A stretch of 64,000 bases of DNA from Neoasaia chiangmaiensis (GCF_002005465.1 NZ_CP014691.1:496001-560000), one strand, 5' to 3'; positions 1-9,421 are shown, counted from the stretch's first letter. Translations and numbers: made by a program. Notes: generated by a model from the sequence alone, not told the origin.

Positions 1-1
1 C

Positions 2-253
2 AATCCTGAAGGCCTGGCCTCGCGTTCGGCGACAGAATACGGCAACGGCGGCAATCTTGTCGAAATGGTCAAGCAGAACCTGATCGCCGAACGTGTCGTG
101 ATCGAACACTATCAGGAGTTGATCCGCTATTTCGGCGACCATGATCCCACCACGCGGATCATGCTGGAAGGCTTCCTGGCGGAAGAGGAAGACCACGCGA
201 CGGACATGCACGATCTTCTGGTCGCGCACGAAGGCAAGCCATTCCTTTCCTGA
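2..253 (+). CDS. Bacterioferritin/Dps-like ferritin-family protein, 3' part
   Basis: The reading frame is open from the window edge to the TGA at 251-253, so the N-terminus is missing. The visible ~83 residues carry two ferritin-type metal-binding helices: an ExxH (VVIEHY) and an EExxH (EEEDHATDM). They also contain FGDHDPTTR, which is common in small bacterioferritin/Dps-like proteins of alphaproteobacteria. The likely role is iron storage or oxidative protection in the cytoplasm; this follows from the family and is not proven here. A strong terminator lies 35 nt downstream. Confidence 0.75.
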   Translation, partial: NPEGLASRSATEYGNGGNLVEMVKQNLIAERVVIEHYQELIRYFGDHDPTTRIMLEGFLAEEEDHATDMHDLLVAHEGKPFLS

Positions 254-287
254 GCACATGACCTTGCCAGAGAACATCTGAAGCCAC

Positions 288-324
288 GGCCCCCGATGAG
301 CATACCGCTCCGGGGGCCTTTTTT
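288..324 (+). terminator. Rho-independent terminator of the ferritin-like gene
   Basis: An 8-bp GC-only stem (GGCCCCCG paired with CGGGGGCC) is followed directly by six T residues. It lies between the ferritin-like gene and the convergent DUF4175 gene. Confidence 0.85.
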
Positions 325-364
325 AGCGGTGGCCGGATGTCGCCACGACAGGCAGCGCGGCGGC

Positions 365-3058
365 TCAGTATGATTTGAGCAGCCGATCGAGATAATCGAG
401 TTCGCTGCGCGGGCGCGTCCGATCGGCATCCCGGCGGCGTAGTTCGCGTTCGATTTCCCGCGCCCGCGCACGCTGGTCGGCCTCCGGTATGTGGCCGTCC
501 GTGTCCATGCCCTGATTACCCTTGCCCAGCTTACGCCCCAGCGGATCGCGATCGCCATGACGGTCCGCATCCGCGCCGTCCGAGTCACTATCGTCGCCCT
601 GGCCTTGTCCCGCTTTTCCACCGCCCTGTCGATCAGCGGCGGAGCTGAAGCCGGGCAACAGTGCAATCGGGCCGCCGCCCTTCGACTGCGCCTTCTGTGC
701 GTCGCTCATCTGTTTGCCGGCTTCCGCAAGGTCCTTGAGCGCCTGCTGTTCGGCCTGTTGCGCCGCGTCATCCTGCCCATGCGCCAAGGCATGTCGGGCG
801 GCGGCCATGTCCTTATCGGCCTTCTTCAAGCCGTCGAGAGGTTTGCCGGATGTCTGCTTCACCGCATCGTTCAGGATCGTATCCACGCGACGCAACGCAC
901 TTTGCACGGCATGATCCTTGCGCCGCTCCTCGTCGTGGGTGGCCTCGACAGCCGGGTCGGCAGGCGGTGGTGCCGTATCCGTCCTCGTCTCCAGCGCTTC
1001 CGATGGCGGTTGTTGCAGGCCAAGCCGGCGAAGCAATTCCGGCGTGGACATCGTCGCGAGATCCTGATTGTCGCTCCCGCCCGGACTGTCCTCATCCTGA
1101 TCGGTCGAATTCGCGCGACGCTGGGCACTCAGCCGGGACTGGGTATGATCGAGCAATGCCGCCTGCCGCTTGACCAGATCGTGAAGTTCGTGGCGCTGGG
1201 CCTGCGCCTCGGCCTGCGCACGCATCTGTTGCGCCATGTTCGCCAGATCCTGCGGCGTGGCATTGCGCATCCGGCTGGTCATCTCTTCCAATTGCTGGAG
1301 CCGACGCATCGCATCGTCGCCGTGACCATTCGTCGCGTCCGATTGCAGCCGTCGCATGAGCCGCGCGAAAGCATCATCGGCATCCCCCTGATCCTGGCTT
1401 GTTTCCGGCAACATCGTGCCGTTCTGCATGGCCTGACGCATCAAGGCCTGCATCCTGCGATCAATCGCCTGCCGCAGGGTCTTCATGCGCTGGGCCAGCT
1501 CTTCCTGCTCCGCGGTCACCTGTCCGGCATGACCCAGCTTCTTCATATGCGCGATCTGCGTCTGTACGGCCGCCTGTGCCGCCCGGATATCGAGATTGGC
1601 CAAAGCCGTTTCGCGATCCGTTTCGCGCAGATCCTCCAGATAGAGCGCTACCGCCCAGGTAAGACCGATCACCTGCTCCCTGGCGTCTGCGTCATCCGGG
1701 TCGGTCAATTGGCTGGCGGCCAGATCAAGCGAAAGGATTACGCCTGTCTCGCGAAGGGGCAGGACCTCGGTCAGTGCGCGCAGATCGTCGGCTGCCGCCA
1801 CGCGCGTCTGTTCACCCAGCGCAAGGCGATGCCGTGTCGCGATGATCGCCTTCGCGACCGGGTCATGGAAACTGCGCGCCGGCAACCGGAAAGTCACGGG
1901 CTTGCTTCGCGCGTGCAGGCCGCTGACGCTGGTGGCATATAGCGTGGCATCCACCTGTTCGCCCGCCCATGGATCCGCGGACAGGTCCTGCTCCGAAACA
2001 CCATGGGCGTCTTTCGGCGCGCCATTCAGCGGAACAGGCACCTTGAGCACGCGTGGATTGCTTCGACCGTGCAGTCTCATTTCAGCCTGCAACGACTGAA
2101 CCCCATAAGCCTGGGCGACTTTCCAGGGCAGTTTCAGCCGCCAGGTGTCCTGAACGACCTGCGGCTTGCCGTCCCATGCCACATCCGGCGCCAGATCAGG
2201 TCGCACCTGCATCTGCCATTGTGCAATCGTCCGCCAGCGAGACTTCAGACGCAGGGTGCCACTGCCATCCAGCGATGCATGCAGTGCCCAGCTTCGGCGA
2301 TCCAGCGCCCGATCATCACGCGCGCTCGTCGTCGCACCCGAAAGATAGGGATGTGACATTGTCCCGGTCAAGATGGCCGTCAGCCGCGCGCCTTGTGGAA
2401 CGGATGCGGTGCCATCACGCTCGCCAAGGAATTGAGGTGCGCCAGGCGCATAGGAAGGTAAGTCGATCCACGCCTGGATACGAGGCAGAGGAACGTCCGC
2501 GTCGTCCATCCCCGGTACGAAAGCCGCCAGAATGCGAGAGGGGGCCGACGTACCGGCCAAAACAAGCGCCGTTAGCAGGGCCGCCAGAAGAAAGGCCGCG
2601 CCGCCACGATCCCATGGCGTCAGGCGCGGTTTCGGCCAGCCAGCCCGCAACACCCCGATCCCACGCATGACGCGTTCGATGTGGAGGTGCCACAGGGCCG
2701 GTTCGCCAGTTGTCGCCGGATGGTCCTGCAATGCCAGCAACGGTTGAAACGGCAGACGAGAGGCACGTTCAATCTGCCGATCCATCTCGGCCACTGTCGG
2801 ATCGACGATCCGACGCCAGCCACGTATCGTCATGATGACGACCGTGCTGACGAAACACACCAGAAGAATGACCCGCGCCCAGTCCGGCAGGCTCTGCGGC
2901 ACGCGCAGCAATCCAGCCAGTATATACAGACCGGTTGCCGCTACGACGCCGTGTAGTTGCGGCCAGGCGCGCTCCATCCACAGGACGCGCCGTGCATGAC
3001 GCCGCACGCGAGAAAGACGGCGAACAAGGAAGGGCCGATCGTGCAGGGTCGCGCTCAT
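365..3058 (-). CDS. DUF4175 family membrane protein (TIGR02302-like)
   Basis: A large protein of 897 aa when started at the ATG at 3058, just after the lysA stop. A longer frame reaches 3202 but would run inside lysA. The N-terminus is basic, then has two hydrophobic segments (about residues 36-52 and 61-79) and a third near 150-170. The C-terminal half is Gln/Ala/Asp-rich, low-complexity and probably coiled coil. This matches the alphaproteobacterial DUF4175/TIGR02302 family, often found beside lysA, whose function is unknown. It is 13 nt downstream of lysA on the same strand, so the two are probably co-transcribed. A 483-codon frame on the opposite strand is a high-GC shadow. Confidence 0.85.
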   Translation of the reverse strand: MSATLHDRPFLVRRLSRVRRHARRVLWMERAWPQLHGVVAATGLYILAGLLRVPQSLPDWARVILLVCFVSTVVIMTIRGWRRIVDPTVAEMDRQIERASRLPFQPLLALQDHPATTGEPALWHLHIERVMRGIGVLRAGWPKPRLTPWDRGGAAFLLAALLTALVLAGTSAPSRILAAFVPGMDDADVPLPRIQAWIDLPSYAPGAPQFLGERDGTASVPQGARLTAILTGTMSHPYLSGATTSARDDRALDRRSWALHASLDGSGTLRLKSRWRTIAQWQMQVRPDLAPDVAWDGKPQVVQDTWRLKLPWKVAQAYGVQSLQAEMRLHGRSNPRVLKVPVPLNGAPKDAHGVSEQDLSADPWAGEQVDATLYATSVSGLHARSKPVTFRLPARSFHDPVAKAIIATRHRLALGEQTRVAAADDLRALTEVLPLRETGVILSLDLAASQLTDPDDADAREQVIGLTWAVALYLEDLRETDRETALANLDIRAAQAAVQTQIAHMKKLGHAGQVTAEQEELAQRMKTLRQAIDRRMQALMRQAMQNGTMLPETSQDQGDADDAFARLMRRLQSDATNGHGDDAMRRLQQLEEMTSRMRNATPQDLANMAQQMRAQAEAQAQRHELHDLVKRQAALLDHTQSRLSAQRRANSTDQDEDSPGGSDNQDLATMSTPELLRRLGLQQPPSEALETRTDTAPPPADPAVEATHDEERRKDHAVQSALRRVDTILNDAVKQTSGKPLDGLKKADKDMAAARHALAHGQDDAAQQAEQQALKDLAEAGKQMSDAQKAQSKGGGPIALLPGFSSAADRQGGGKAGQGQGDDSDSDGADADRHGDRDPLGRKLGKGNQGMDTDGHIPEADQRARAREIERELRRRDADRTRPRSELDYLDRLLKSY

Positions 3059-3071
3059 GCTGCCTCGCTGC

Positions 3072-4403
3072 TCACGCTGTTTCGCGATCCAGCCATTCGG
3101 GGATCGTCTCGCCAGCCCACAATGCCTCAATGGGCTGACGCGCCTTGATCGTCTGCCATTGTCCATGTTCGACCATGGCCTGCGCCGCGAGAGGGCGAGC
3201 ATTGTAGGTCGAACTCATGACGGCACCATAGGCACCGGTATCGAGAATGGCGACGACATCGCCACGCTGCAAGGGCGGGAGGGGCCGCGCGGTCGCCATG
3301 ATGTCGCTGCTTTCACAGACGGGGCCGACAACTGTCTGCGGTATCAGATCTTCCTGCGCCCGTTCGGGCGACAACGGCACGATGCCATGCCACGAATCAT
3401 AGAGGGCGGGGCGGGCAAGGTCGTTCATGGCCGCATCGAGCACGATGAAATCGGGCACGTCATCCGGCTGCTTCTTCACGTCGATGACCGACGCCAGCAG
3501 CACGCCGGCCGGGGCGGCAATCCAGCGCCCCGGTTCGATAGCCAATGCGACATCCAGATCTCCCAGCGTCTCCTGAATGGCGCCCGCCAGAGCGCTGGGC
3601 GGGGGGGCCAGTTCGTCGCGATACCGGATGCCGAGACCGCCGCCACAATCGACGATATCGACATGCAGCCCATCGGCACGAAGCGCCCGCACCATATCCG
3701 CCACGCGCCCGTAGGCTGCCCTGAACGGCGCGGGGGACAGGATCTGGCTGCCGATATGCACGGCCAGCCCGACGGGGATGACATTCGGCAGGTCGGAAGC
3801 CTGCCTGTAGAGCGCGGGCGCTTCATGCCAGGCGATGCCGAATTTGTCTCCGGCACGACCGGTGCTGATCTTGTCGTGCGTGCCGGCCTCCACGTCCGGA
3901 TTTACACGCAGGGCGACCCGTGCCGTCGCGCCGAGCGTGCCAGCCAGCGCGGAAAGACGGACCAGTTCCTCCGCACTCTCGACATTGATCTGCCCGACCC
4001 CCTGGACCAGCGCGAATTTCAGTTCAGCGTCCGTCTTGCCGACGCCGGAGAAAACGATCCGATCCGGCCTGATGCCCACCGTCAACGCCCGATGAAGCTC
4101 ACCACCACTTACGACATCTGCACCGCACCCTTCAGCACGAAGGACGCTGAGTGTTGCCAGATGGTCGTTCGCCTTCATCGCGTAATGAAACCCGACATCC
4201 AGCCCCGCTGCCTCGAAGGCCGAGCGGAGATTACGGACGCGCCGACGAAGGGTCCCGGCGCCTGTCACCCAGCAAGGCGTTCCCAGATCTCTGGCAAGAA
4301 TCTGCAAAGGCACATCTTCGAACAAGAGGCCGGAATGGACGTCCATGCGCAGTGAAGGACGGGATGCAAGAAGATGCAGGGGATCGGGATCGGGGCGCGT
4401 CAT
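3072..4403 (-). CDS. lysA: Diaminopimelate decarboxylase
   Basis: Catalyses meso-diaminopimelate to L-lysine, the last step of lysine synthesis, with PLP. The 443-aa protein shows the fold III PLP-lysine motif HYAMKAN, the glycine-rich phosphate loop (DCGGGLG), the EPGR motif near AIEPGRW and a C-terminal catalytic Cys region (VGPVCESSD). The chosen start is the ATG at 4403; an upstream in-frame ATG at 4511 would overlap the divergent cdd gene. It leads a two-gene unit with DUF4175. In related genomes lysA commonly follows argH and the small lipoprotein gene lptM; here those lie at 27.7-29.2 kb instead. Confidence 0.95.
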   Translation of the reverse strand: MTRPDPDPLHLLASRPSLRMDVHSGLLFEDVPLQILARDLGTPCWVTGAGTLRRRVRNLRSAFEAAGLDVGFHYAMKANDHLATLSVLRAEGCGADVVSGGELHRALTVGIRPDRIVFSGVGKTDAELKFALVQGVGQINVESAEELVRLSALAGTLGATARVALRVNPDVEAGTHDKISTGRAGDKFGIAWHEAPALYRQASDLPNVIPVGLAVHIGSQILSPAPFRAAYGRVADMVRALRADGLHVDIVDCGGGLGIRYRDELAPPPSALAGAIQETLGDLDVALAIEPGRWIAAPAGVLLASVIDVKKQPDDVPDFIVLDAAMNDLARPALYDSWHGIVPLSPERAQEDLIPQTVVGPVCESSDIMATARPLPPLQRGDVVAILDTGAYGAVMSSTYNARPLAAQAMVEHGQWQTIKARQPIEALWAGETIPEWLDRETA

Positions 4404-4470
4404 GATCGACAGACTATCGACCAACGCGCCGCCTTCCAAGCGGGGAGGAAAAGAGTGTAGTTCTTGCAAT

Positions 4471-4863
4471 ATGAGCGATGATCTGACGCAAGCCGCCGTG
4501 GCGGTCCGCAAGAAAGCCTATGCACCTTATTCCAGATTTCTGGTCGGTGCGGCCATACGAAGCGATATTGGCCTGCATGCGGGCTGCAACGTTGAAAACG
4601 CCGCATTTCCCCAAGGTAGCTGCGCCGAAGCCGGCGCCATTTCGGTGATGATCGCAGCCGGCGGCAAGCGCATCCAGGAAGTCGTGATCGCTGGCGGTGG
4701 GGAGGCGCCATGCACGCCATGCGGTGGATGCCGTCAGCGCCTGCGCGAATTTGCATCGCCTGACCTGGTAATCAGGATTGTCGGGGCGGAAGGAGAACCT
4801 CGCCTCGTGCGCACCCTTGCGGAACTGCTGCCCGATTCATTCGGCCCGGACCATCTTGTGTGA
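4471..4863 (+). CDS. cdd: Cytidine deaminase
   Basis: A 130-aa tetramer-type cytidine deaminase, which converts cytidine or deoxycytidine to uridine or deoxyuridine in pyrimidine salvage. Zinc ligands are visible as C51 in SCAEAGA (with catalytic E53) and C81 and C84 in PCTPCGGC, and the N-terminus has the usual YAPYSRFLVGAA. The length fits the short family. The start is ATG 4471, divergent from lysA with only 67 nt between the start codons, so both promoters must sit in that gap. The stop overlaps the GTG start of the next gene by 4 nt. Confidence 0.95.
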   Translation: MSDDLTQAAVAVRKKAYAPYSRFLVGAAIRSDIGLHAGCNVENAAFPQGSCAEAGAISVMIAAGGKRIQEVVIAGGGEAPCTPCGGCRQRLREFASPDLVIRIVGAEGEPRLVRTLAELLPDSFGPDHLV

Positions 4864-5531
4864 GATTTGCAGCCGCGGCGCTTCTGGCTCTGCTGGCAGT
4901 TCAGGACGCCACGGCTCAGGCGCTCCCCGGCATCGATGGCAATGCAAGACGCCCCATACCACTAAATGATCCGCCATGGCGGATTCTGGGACGTGTTCAG
5001 ACGGATCTGGGCGCCCGCTGTACAGGCTTCCTTGTTGCGCCGCGTGTGGTCGAAACGGCTGCACATTGCCTTTTCATTCGAAAGACCGGTCATTTCACGC
5101 CACCCGGTCATGTCCATTTCCTGCTCGGCTATCGCGCAGGGACATATCGGGCGCATGCCCATGTGCAGCGCCTAGTCATTCCAGCCGGCTATAACCCGAT
5201 CGCTCCCACAACCACGCCACTCGACGATCACGCGCTTCTCGTTCTCGATCGATCCTTGATATCCGAGAGCCAGTTATTGCCTTTCGTGAAACCTGCCGTT
5301 GGAATGCGCGCCGCCCTGGCCGGATATCAACAGGACCGCGCGGAGATTGCCGTCGGTGACACGGACTGCGCCATCGTGCGCATCACGGGCAAACTTGTCG
5401 CCCATAATTGCAGCGGCACCTTCGGCGTCAGCGGCGCGCCCCTGATCGTCCGGGCCTCGCAAGGCTGGGCCATTGCCGGCGTGACGACGCTGGCACATGC
5501 CGGATATGGCGGATACGCCATTGCTCAATAG
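4860..5531 (+). CDS. Secreted trypsin-like serine protease (S1 family)
   Basis: A 223-aa protein starting at GTG 4860, overlapping the cdd stop. It has a signal peptide (about residues 1-20, AQA cleavage) and a chymotrypsin fold. The triad can be placed at H69 (TAAHC), D122 or D123 (LDDHALLVLD) and S191 (GVSGAPL). The Asp of the usual GDSGG is replaced by Val here. The likely role is a periplasmic or exported endopeptidase of unknown substrate. The coupling to cdd is odd functionally. A weak hairpin follows the stop. Confidence 0.85.
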   Translation: MRFAAAALLALLAVQDATAQALPGIDGNARRPIPLNDPPWRILGRVQTDLGARCTGFLVAPRVVETAAHCLFIRKTGHFTPPGHVHFLLGYRAGTYRAHAHVQRLVIPAGYNPIAPTTTPLDDHALLVLDRSLISESQLLPFVKPAVGMRAALAGYQQDRAEIAVGDTDCAIVRITGKLVAHNCSGTFGVSGAPLIVRASQGWAIAGVTTLAHAGYGGYAIAQ

Positions 5532-5545
5532 GCAATTGTATTTTT
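5519..5545 (+). terminator. Weak possible terminator after the protease
   Basis: A 5-bp stem (ATTGC with GCAAT) spans the protease stop codon and is followed by TTGTATTTTT. The stem is short, so this is tentative. Confidence 0.3.
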
Positions 5546-5654
5546 GCAACGCCGCGTTTCGGTCATGCAGTAATTTTTGAACAAAAGCGGCATTTCGTCG
5601 TTTCAGATGGTGGAATCCTCCCGACGCATGTCGTCGACCTTCGGAAGGCACATT

Positions 5655-6047
5655 ATGGCGATGCGCACGATGTTTTCTGACCACTCGACGACTCCGCCGG
5701 TCGTCCTCGTGGTGGAAGACCAGGCCCTGTTGAGACTCGTTGCCGTCGATATGATCGAGGAGGCGGGCTTCACGGCGCTCGAAGCCGCGGACGCCATGAG
5801 TGCCCTCAACATGCTCAGGATGCGTCAGGATATCGCTTTCGTCTTTTCCGATGTGGACATGCCCGGCGCCATGAACGGCATTGACCTCATTCGCTACATT
5901 CGCGCCCTGAACTCATCGATCAAGATCATCGTGACCTCAGGCACTTTTCACGCTGACAAGCTGGAATTGCCATCTGAAGGTATTTTCCTGCCCAAACCAT
6001 ATCTTCTCGATGACGTCAGCGCGGCGCTACAGCGCTTCACCCATTAA
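5655..6047 (+). CDS. Single-domain response regulator (CheY-like receiver)
   Basis: A 130-aa protein made only of a receiver domain. The acidic pocket is ED at 21-22, the phospho-acceptor is D66 in FSDVDMPG, T94 and K114 (PKPY) complete the site. There is no output domain, so it probably acts by protein contact or in a phosphorelay. The start is ATG 5655, preceded by GGAAGG at a good distance; the frame is open further upstream to 5577 but without a better start. No histidine kinase is adjacent, so its partner is elsewhere. Confidence 0.88.
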   Translation: MAMRTMFSDHSTTPPVVLVVEDQALLRLVAVDMIEEAGFTALEAADAMSALNMLRMRQDIAFVFSDVDMPGAMNGIDLIRYIRALNSSIKIIVTSGTFHADKLELPSEGIFLPKPYLLDDVSAALQRFTH

Positions 6048-6057
6048 AGAGACTCCC

Positions 6058-6795
6058 ATGGAAAAAAATCTTGTCATTGTCACCGGCGGCGCGCGCGGGA
6101 TCGGTCGCGCGATTGCTGAAAAACTCGTGCAGGAGGGCTATGCGGTTGCGATCACCTATACGAGTTCATCGACACGAGCTGATGAGGTCGTATCGCGTCT
6201 GCAAGGCGAGGGCGGGCGTATCCGGGCCTTTCAGGCCGACGTGACGAACCCCGCGCAGATTGCCAAACTCTTTGATGATGCGATATCGGCATTAGGGCCG
6301 CTGCATGGACTGGTTAATAATGCCGGCATCACCGGCACACAGGCTCCGATCGCCGACCAGACGCCAGAAGACCTCAACAAGCTGATCGCGACAAACATTA
6401 CGGGCAGCCTGATTGCCGCAGGCGAGGCCGCACGGCGATTGTCAACAGAAGCTGGCGCCCTTGGGGGCGTCATCATCAATATCTCATCGGTCGCCGCGCG
6501 GTTGGGTGGGCTATCGGGACTCGTTGCGTATGCCACGACGAAAGGCGCGATCGAGACTTTCACTAAGGGCTTCGCCAATGAAGTGGCGCGTAATGGCATA
6601 CGCGTCAACGCCGTGGCGCCTGGGCTGACCGATACGGAGATGGTCCCTGCGGAAGCGGCTCAGGCCGCTGAAAAATATGTGCCGATGGGACGTATGGGAG
6701 AACCGAGCGAGATCGCAGAGGCTGTCGCCTTCCTGCTGTCGGACAAGGCCTCTTATATCACCGGCACCACTTTGACGGTTTCCGGCGGTCGATAA
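6058..6795 (+). CDS. SDR family NAD(P)-dependent oxidoreductase
   Basis: A 245-aa classical short-chain dehydrogenase. It has the cofactor motif TGGARGIG (9-16), NNAG (87-90) and the catalytic S144, Y158, K162, and ends in a substrate loop and GTTLTVSGGR, the usual C-terminus. It resembles FabG-like or glucose 1-dehydrogenase-like members; the substrate cannot be told from sequence. The start ATG 6058 lies 11 nt after the response-regulator stop, so both may share a transcript. Two tRNA genes on the opposite strand follow. Confidence 0.88.
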   Translation: MEKNLVIVTGGARGIGRAIAEKLVQEGYAVAITYTSSSTRADEVVSRLQGEGGRIRAFQADVTNPAQIAKLFDDAISALGPLHGLVNNAGITGTQAPIADQTPEDLNKLIATNITGSLIAAGEAARRLSTEAGALGGVIINISSVAARLGGLSGLVAYATTKGAIETFTKGFANEVARNGIRVNAVAPGLTDTEMVPAEAAQAAEKYVPMGRMGEPSEIAEAVAFLLSDKASYITGTTLTVSGGR

Positions 6796-6804
6796 GCGAG
6801 AGTA

Positions 6805-6881
6805 TGGCGCACCCGAAAGGACTCGAACCTCTAACCCCCAGATTCGTAGTCTGGTGCTCTATCCAATTGAGCTACGGGTGC
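6805..6881 (-). tRNA. tRNA-Arg (anticodon ACG), copy 1
   Basis: A 77-nt cloverleaf with a 7-bp acceptor (GCACCCG with CGGGTGC), anticodon loop CTACGAA giving ACG, a GGTTCGAGTCC T-arm and an encoded CCA end at 6805-6807. ACG (read as ICG) decodes CGU, CGC and CGA. It is identical to the copy at 6926-7002. Confidence 0.97.
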
Positions 6882-6925
6882 CATGCGACCAGTATGACTG
6901 ATCTATATCGCGGCTTGAAAAGCCT

Positions 6926-7002
6926 TGGCGCACCCGAAAGGACTCGAACCTCTAACCCCCAGATTCGTAGTCTGGTGCTCTATCCAATTGAGCTACGGGT
7001 GC
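6926..7002 (-). tRNA. tRNA-Arg (anticodon ACG), copy 2
   Basis: Identical in all 77 positions to the copy at 6805-6881, also with encoded CCA, and 44 nt upstream of it on the same strand. The pair is probably co-transcribed from a promoter near 7003-7070. Confidence 0.97.
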
Positions 7003-7070
7003 GTCGTGGAGCGGGTTCTTAAAGGCTCCGCTCCGACCCTGCAAGAGGGAAACATCAAAATTTCCGAAGG

Positions 7071-7478
7071 TTATGATTTCGGTCGTGTCAGAGTGACGTG
7101 AGCCCGGCAGGACGGCGTGCCGAAAGTCCCGCCGATCGCCTGACCGACCGGATATCCGTTGAACACCATCGCCTGTGGCCTGCGGTTGGCGTCGGTCGTC
7201 TGGAGTTGCGCGTGGAAGTGGAGGTTGTCCGGGCCACGCACGCCCTTCAGAACAAGGGATCCATCGGCAGGCGTGAAGCTGATGGTGTGCGTGGCAATCT
7301 GTAGCGTCGAGTTTCGCTCGGTCGGGCATGTGCCCTGATCCGTTACCAACGCGCCGGTCCATATACCGACAGGGTCGATATTGGGGGTGTTCGATGTGCT
7401 GCATGCCGCAAGCAGGGACAGACTCGCCATACCGGGAAGCAGGACGAGACGGCAGGTCCGACGGACAAAAGCGGTCAT
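7071..7478 (-). CDS. Small outer-membrane or periplasmic lipoprotein, unknown function
   Basis: A 135-aa protein with a basic N-terminus, hydrophobic core and lipobox LLAAC, so it is probably a lipoprotein. The mature part has GIWTG, TCPTERNSTLQI and a Cys-containing C-terminus, with a predicted beta-rich character. I do not recognise a named family. The start chosen is ATG 7478; a longer in-frame start at 7532 would precede the signal peptide by 18 residues. It is divergent from guaA. Confidence 0.7.
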   Translation of the reverse strand: MTAFVRRTCRLVLLPGMASLSLLAACSTSNTPNIDPVGIWTGALVTDQGTCPTERNSTLQIATHTISFTPADGSLVLKGVRGPDNLHFHAQLQTTDANRRPQAMVFNGYPVGQAIGGTFGTPSCRAHVTLTRPKS

Positions 7479-7611
7479 GATGTGTTTTTTCTCGAAAAGC
7501 ATGAGTGAATATAGTGCCCGATCCGCGTGCAAGATGGATGACGCTGCCGTGCGAACCCCTTATAGGATGGCCACGATTGTGACGCACGCTTGGTTTAGGA
7601 CGATTTGAAAC

Positions 7612-9201
7612 ATGGCCGCATCGGAAAACGCCGCTCAACTTGAACACCTCCTGCACGAAGACCGCATCCTGATTCTGGACTTCGGCAGTCAGGTAACCCA
7701 GCTGATCGCACGCCGCGTTCGCGAAAGTGGTATTTATTGCGAAATCTGGCCGTTCACAGCCGAGCCTGCCCGAATTGTGGCGTTCAACCCACGGGGCGTC
7801 ATTCTTTCCGGTAGTCCGGCCAGCGTCCATGATGCCAATGCACCCCGTATTCCGGATGTCATCTTCGAACTCAATGTGCCGGTGCTCGGCATCTGCTATG
7901 GGCAGCAGGCCATGTGCATGCAACTTGGCGGTGCCGTCGAAACGCATGAACACCGCGAATTCGGGCGTGCACATATCGATATCGCAGAAGATTGCGCGCT
8001 GTTTCGCGGCACATGGTCTCGTGGCCATCGCGAACAGGTCTGGATGAGCCATGGCGACCGCGTGACGAAACTTCCGCCGGGCTTCCGCGCGGTCGCCTAT
8101 TCGGAAGGCGCGCCGTTCGCCATCATCGCTGACGAGGGACGGCGTCTGTATGGCGTGCAGTTCCACCCGGAGGTCGTGCACACGCCGCATGGCGCAGCAC
8201 TTCTGCGCAATTTTACGCATGATGTCGTCGGGTGCCAGGGCACCTGGACCATGGCCGGCTTCCGCGAACTCGAAATCGAACGAATCCGCAAGCAGGTTGG
8301 AGAAGGGCGCGTCATATGCGGCCTGTCCGGCGGTGTTGACTCCTCGGTCGCCGCCAAGCTGATCCATGATGCCATCGGCGACCAGCTGACCTGCATCTTC
8401 GTTGACCCGGGCATTCTGCGCGCCGGCGAAGCGGATGAGGTCGTCAAGACCTTTCGTGGACGCTTCAACATCCGCCTCGTTCACCGCGACGCGTCCGACC
8501 TTTTCCTGTCATCGCTGGCGGGCATCACTGACCCGGAAACCAAGCGCAAGACGATCGGGCGCCTGTTCGTGGAGGTCTTCGAGGAAGAGGCAGCAAAGCT
8601 TGGCGGCGCACAGTTTCTGGCGCAGGGCACCCTTTATCCCGATGTCATCGAATCGGTCAGCTTCACGGGTGGCCCCTCGGTAACGATCAAGTCGCACCAC
8701 AATGTAGGGGGCTTGCCGGAGCGCATGAACATGCAGCTCGTGGAGCCATTGCGTGAGCTTTTCAAGGATGAGGTGCGTGCGCTGGGGCGCGAACTCGGTA
8801 TTCCGGAAGCCATTGTCGGCCGGCATCCTTTCCCCGGTCCGGGACTGGCCATTCGTATTCCGGGTGCGATTGATCGGGAGAAGCTGGACCTCCTGCGCAA
8901 GGTGGATGCCATCTATCTGGAGGAAATCCGCAACGCCGGGCTCTACGATGCGATCTGGCAGGCTTTCGCCGTGCTGCTCCCCGTGCGCACCGTTGGCGTC
9001 ATGGGCGACGGACGGACCTACGATCAGGCCTGTGCGCTGCGCGCCGTCACGAGCACGGACGGCATGACCGCCGAAGTCTATCCCTTCGACTTCGGCTTCC
9101 TGAATCGCGTTGCGGGTCGCATCGTGAACGAAGTCCGGGGCATCAACCGTGTGACGTATGACATCACGTCCAAACCCCCAGGAACGATCGAGTGGGAGTG
9201 A
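7612..9201 (+). CDS. guaA: GMP synthase (glutamine-hydrolysing)
   Basis: Converts XMP to GMP using ATP and glutamine, in the cytoplasm. The 529 residues comprise a class I glutamine amidotransferase domain (C95 in GICYGQQ, H185 and E187 in QFHPEVVH) and an ATP-pyrophosphatase domain (SGGVDSS, 239-245) followed by the dimerisation domain, with the family's usual end TIEWE. The length fits the ~525-aa norm. The last 15 nt are the left attachment site of the element at 9187-12407, and a second copy of the gene's tail lies at its far end, so guaA stayed intact on insertion. Confidence 0.98.
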   Translation: MAASENAAQLEHLLHEDRILILDFGSQVTQLIARRVRESGIYCEIWPFTAEPARIVAFNPRGVILSGSPASVHDANAPRIPDVIFELNVPVLGICYGQQAMCMQLGGAVETHEHREFGRAHIDIAEDCALFRGTWSRGHREQVWMSHGDRVTKLPPGFRAVAYSEGAPFAIIADEGRRLYGVQFHPEVVHTPHGAALLRNFTHDVVGCQGTWTMAGFRELEIERIRKQVGEGRVICGLSGGVDSSVAAKLIHDAIGDQLTCIFVDPGILRAGEADEVVKTFRGRFNIRLVHRDASDLFLSSLAGITDPETKRKTIGRLFVEVFEEEAAKLGGAQFLAQGTLYPDVIESVSFTGGPSVTIKSHHNVGGLPERMNMQLVEPLRELFKDEVRALGRELGIPEAIVGRHPFPGPGLAIRIPGAIDREKLDLLRKVDAIYLEEIRNAGLYDAIWQAFAVLLPVRTVGVMGDGRTYDQACALRAVTSTDGMTAEVYPFDFGFLNRVAGRIVNEVRGINRVTYDITSKPPGTIEWE

Positions 9202-9202
9202 T
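9187..9202 (+). repeat. Left attachment site (attL core) of the guaA island
   Basis: ATCGAGTGGGAGTGAT covers the last five codons and stop of guaA. It matches 15 of 16 positions at 12392-12407. Confidence 0.82.
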
Positions 9203-9316
9203 CTAAGGTCGTTTCAGACTATCTCGCGCAGTACCAAAAATCGCCTGAACCTTCTGACTAACAAGGACTTTTCTTCCTACCCCGTATCACTGCATGTCAC
9301 CCCAGCCCGGCCACTT

Positions 9317-9391
9317 TGTTGGTAGCGATGTTGGTATGGCGCAGAATGGTCAAGAAACGGGCTTTCGCTACCAACACCCCCTTTGTTGGTA
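9317..9391 (+). repeat. Four TGTTGGTA repeats, putative integrase arm-binding sites
   Basis: TGTTGGTA occurs at 9317-9324, 9329-9336, inverted at 9369-9376, and at 9384-9391, all between the att core and the integrase start. The first two are spaced 12 nt start to start. A pair of one-mismatch versions with the same 12-nt spacing sits at the other end of the island (12311-12330). The layout resembles arm-type sites of tyrosine recombinases; binding is inferred. Confidence 0.65.
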
Positions 9392-9421
9392 TCCGTTTGC
9401 CCCCCGACCGGATGCGGATTT

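Noticed and set aside
491-1942. 483-codon open frame on the plus strand
   Set aside because: It lies fully antisense to the DUF4175 gene, has no recognisable domain, and long antisense frames are expected at this GC content.
3057-4355. 432-codon open frame on the plus strand
   Set aside because: Antisense to lysA, with a composition typical of a mirrored coding strand.
6952-8484. 510-codon open frame on the minus strand
   Set aside because: It crosses a tRNA-Arg gene, the small lipoprotein gene and guaA in antisense; no domain is seen.
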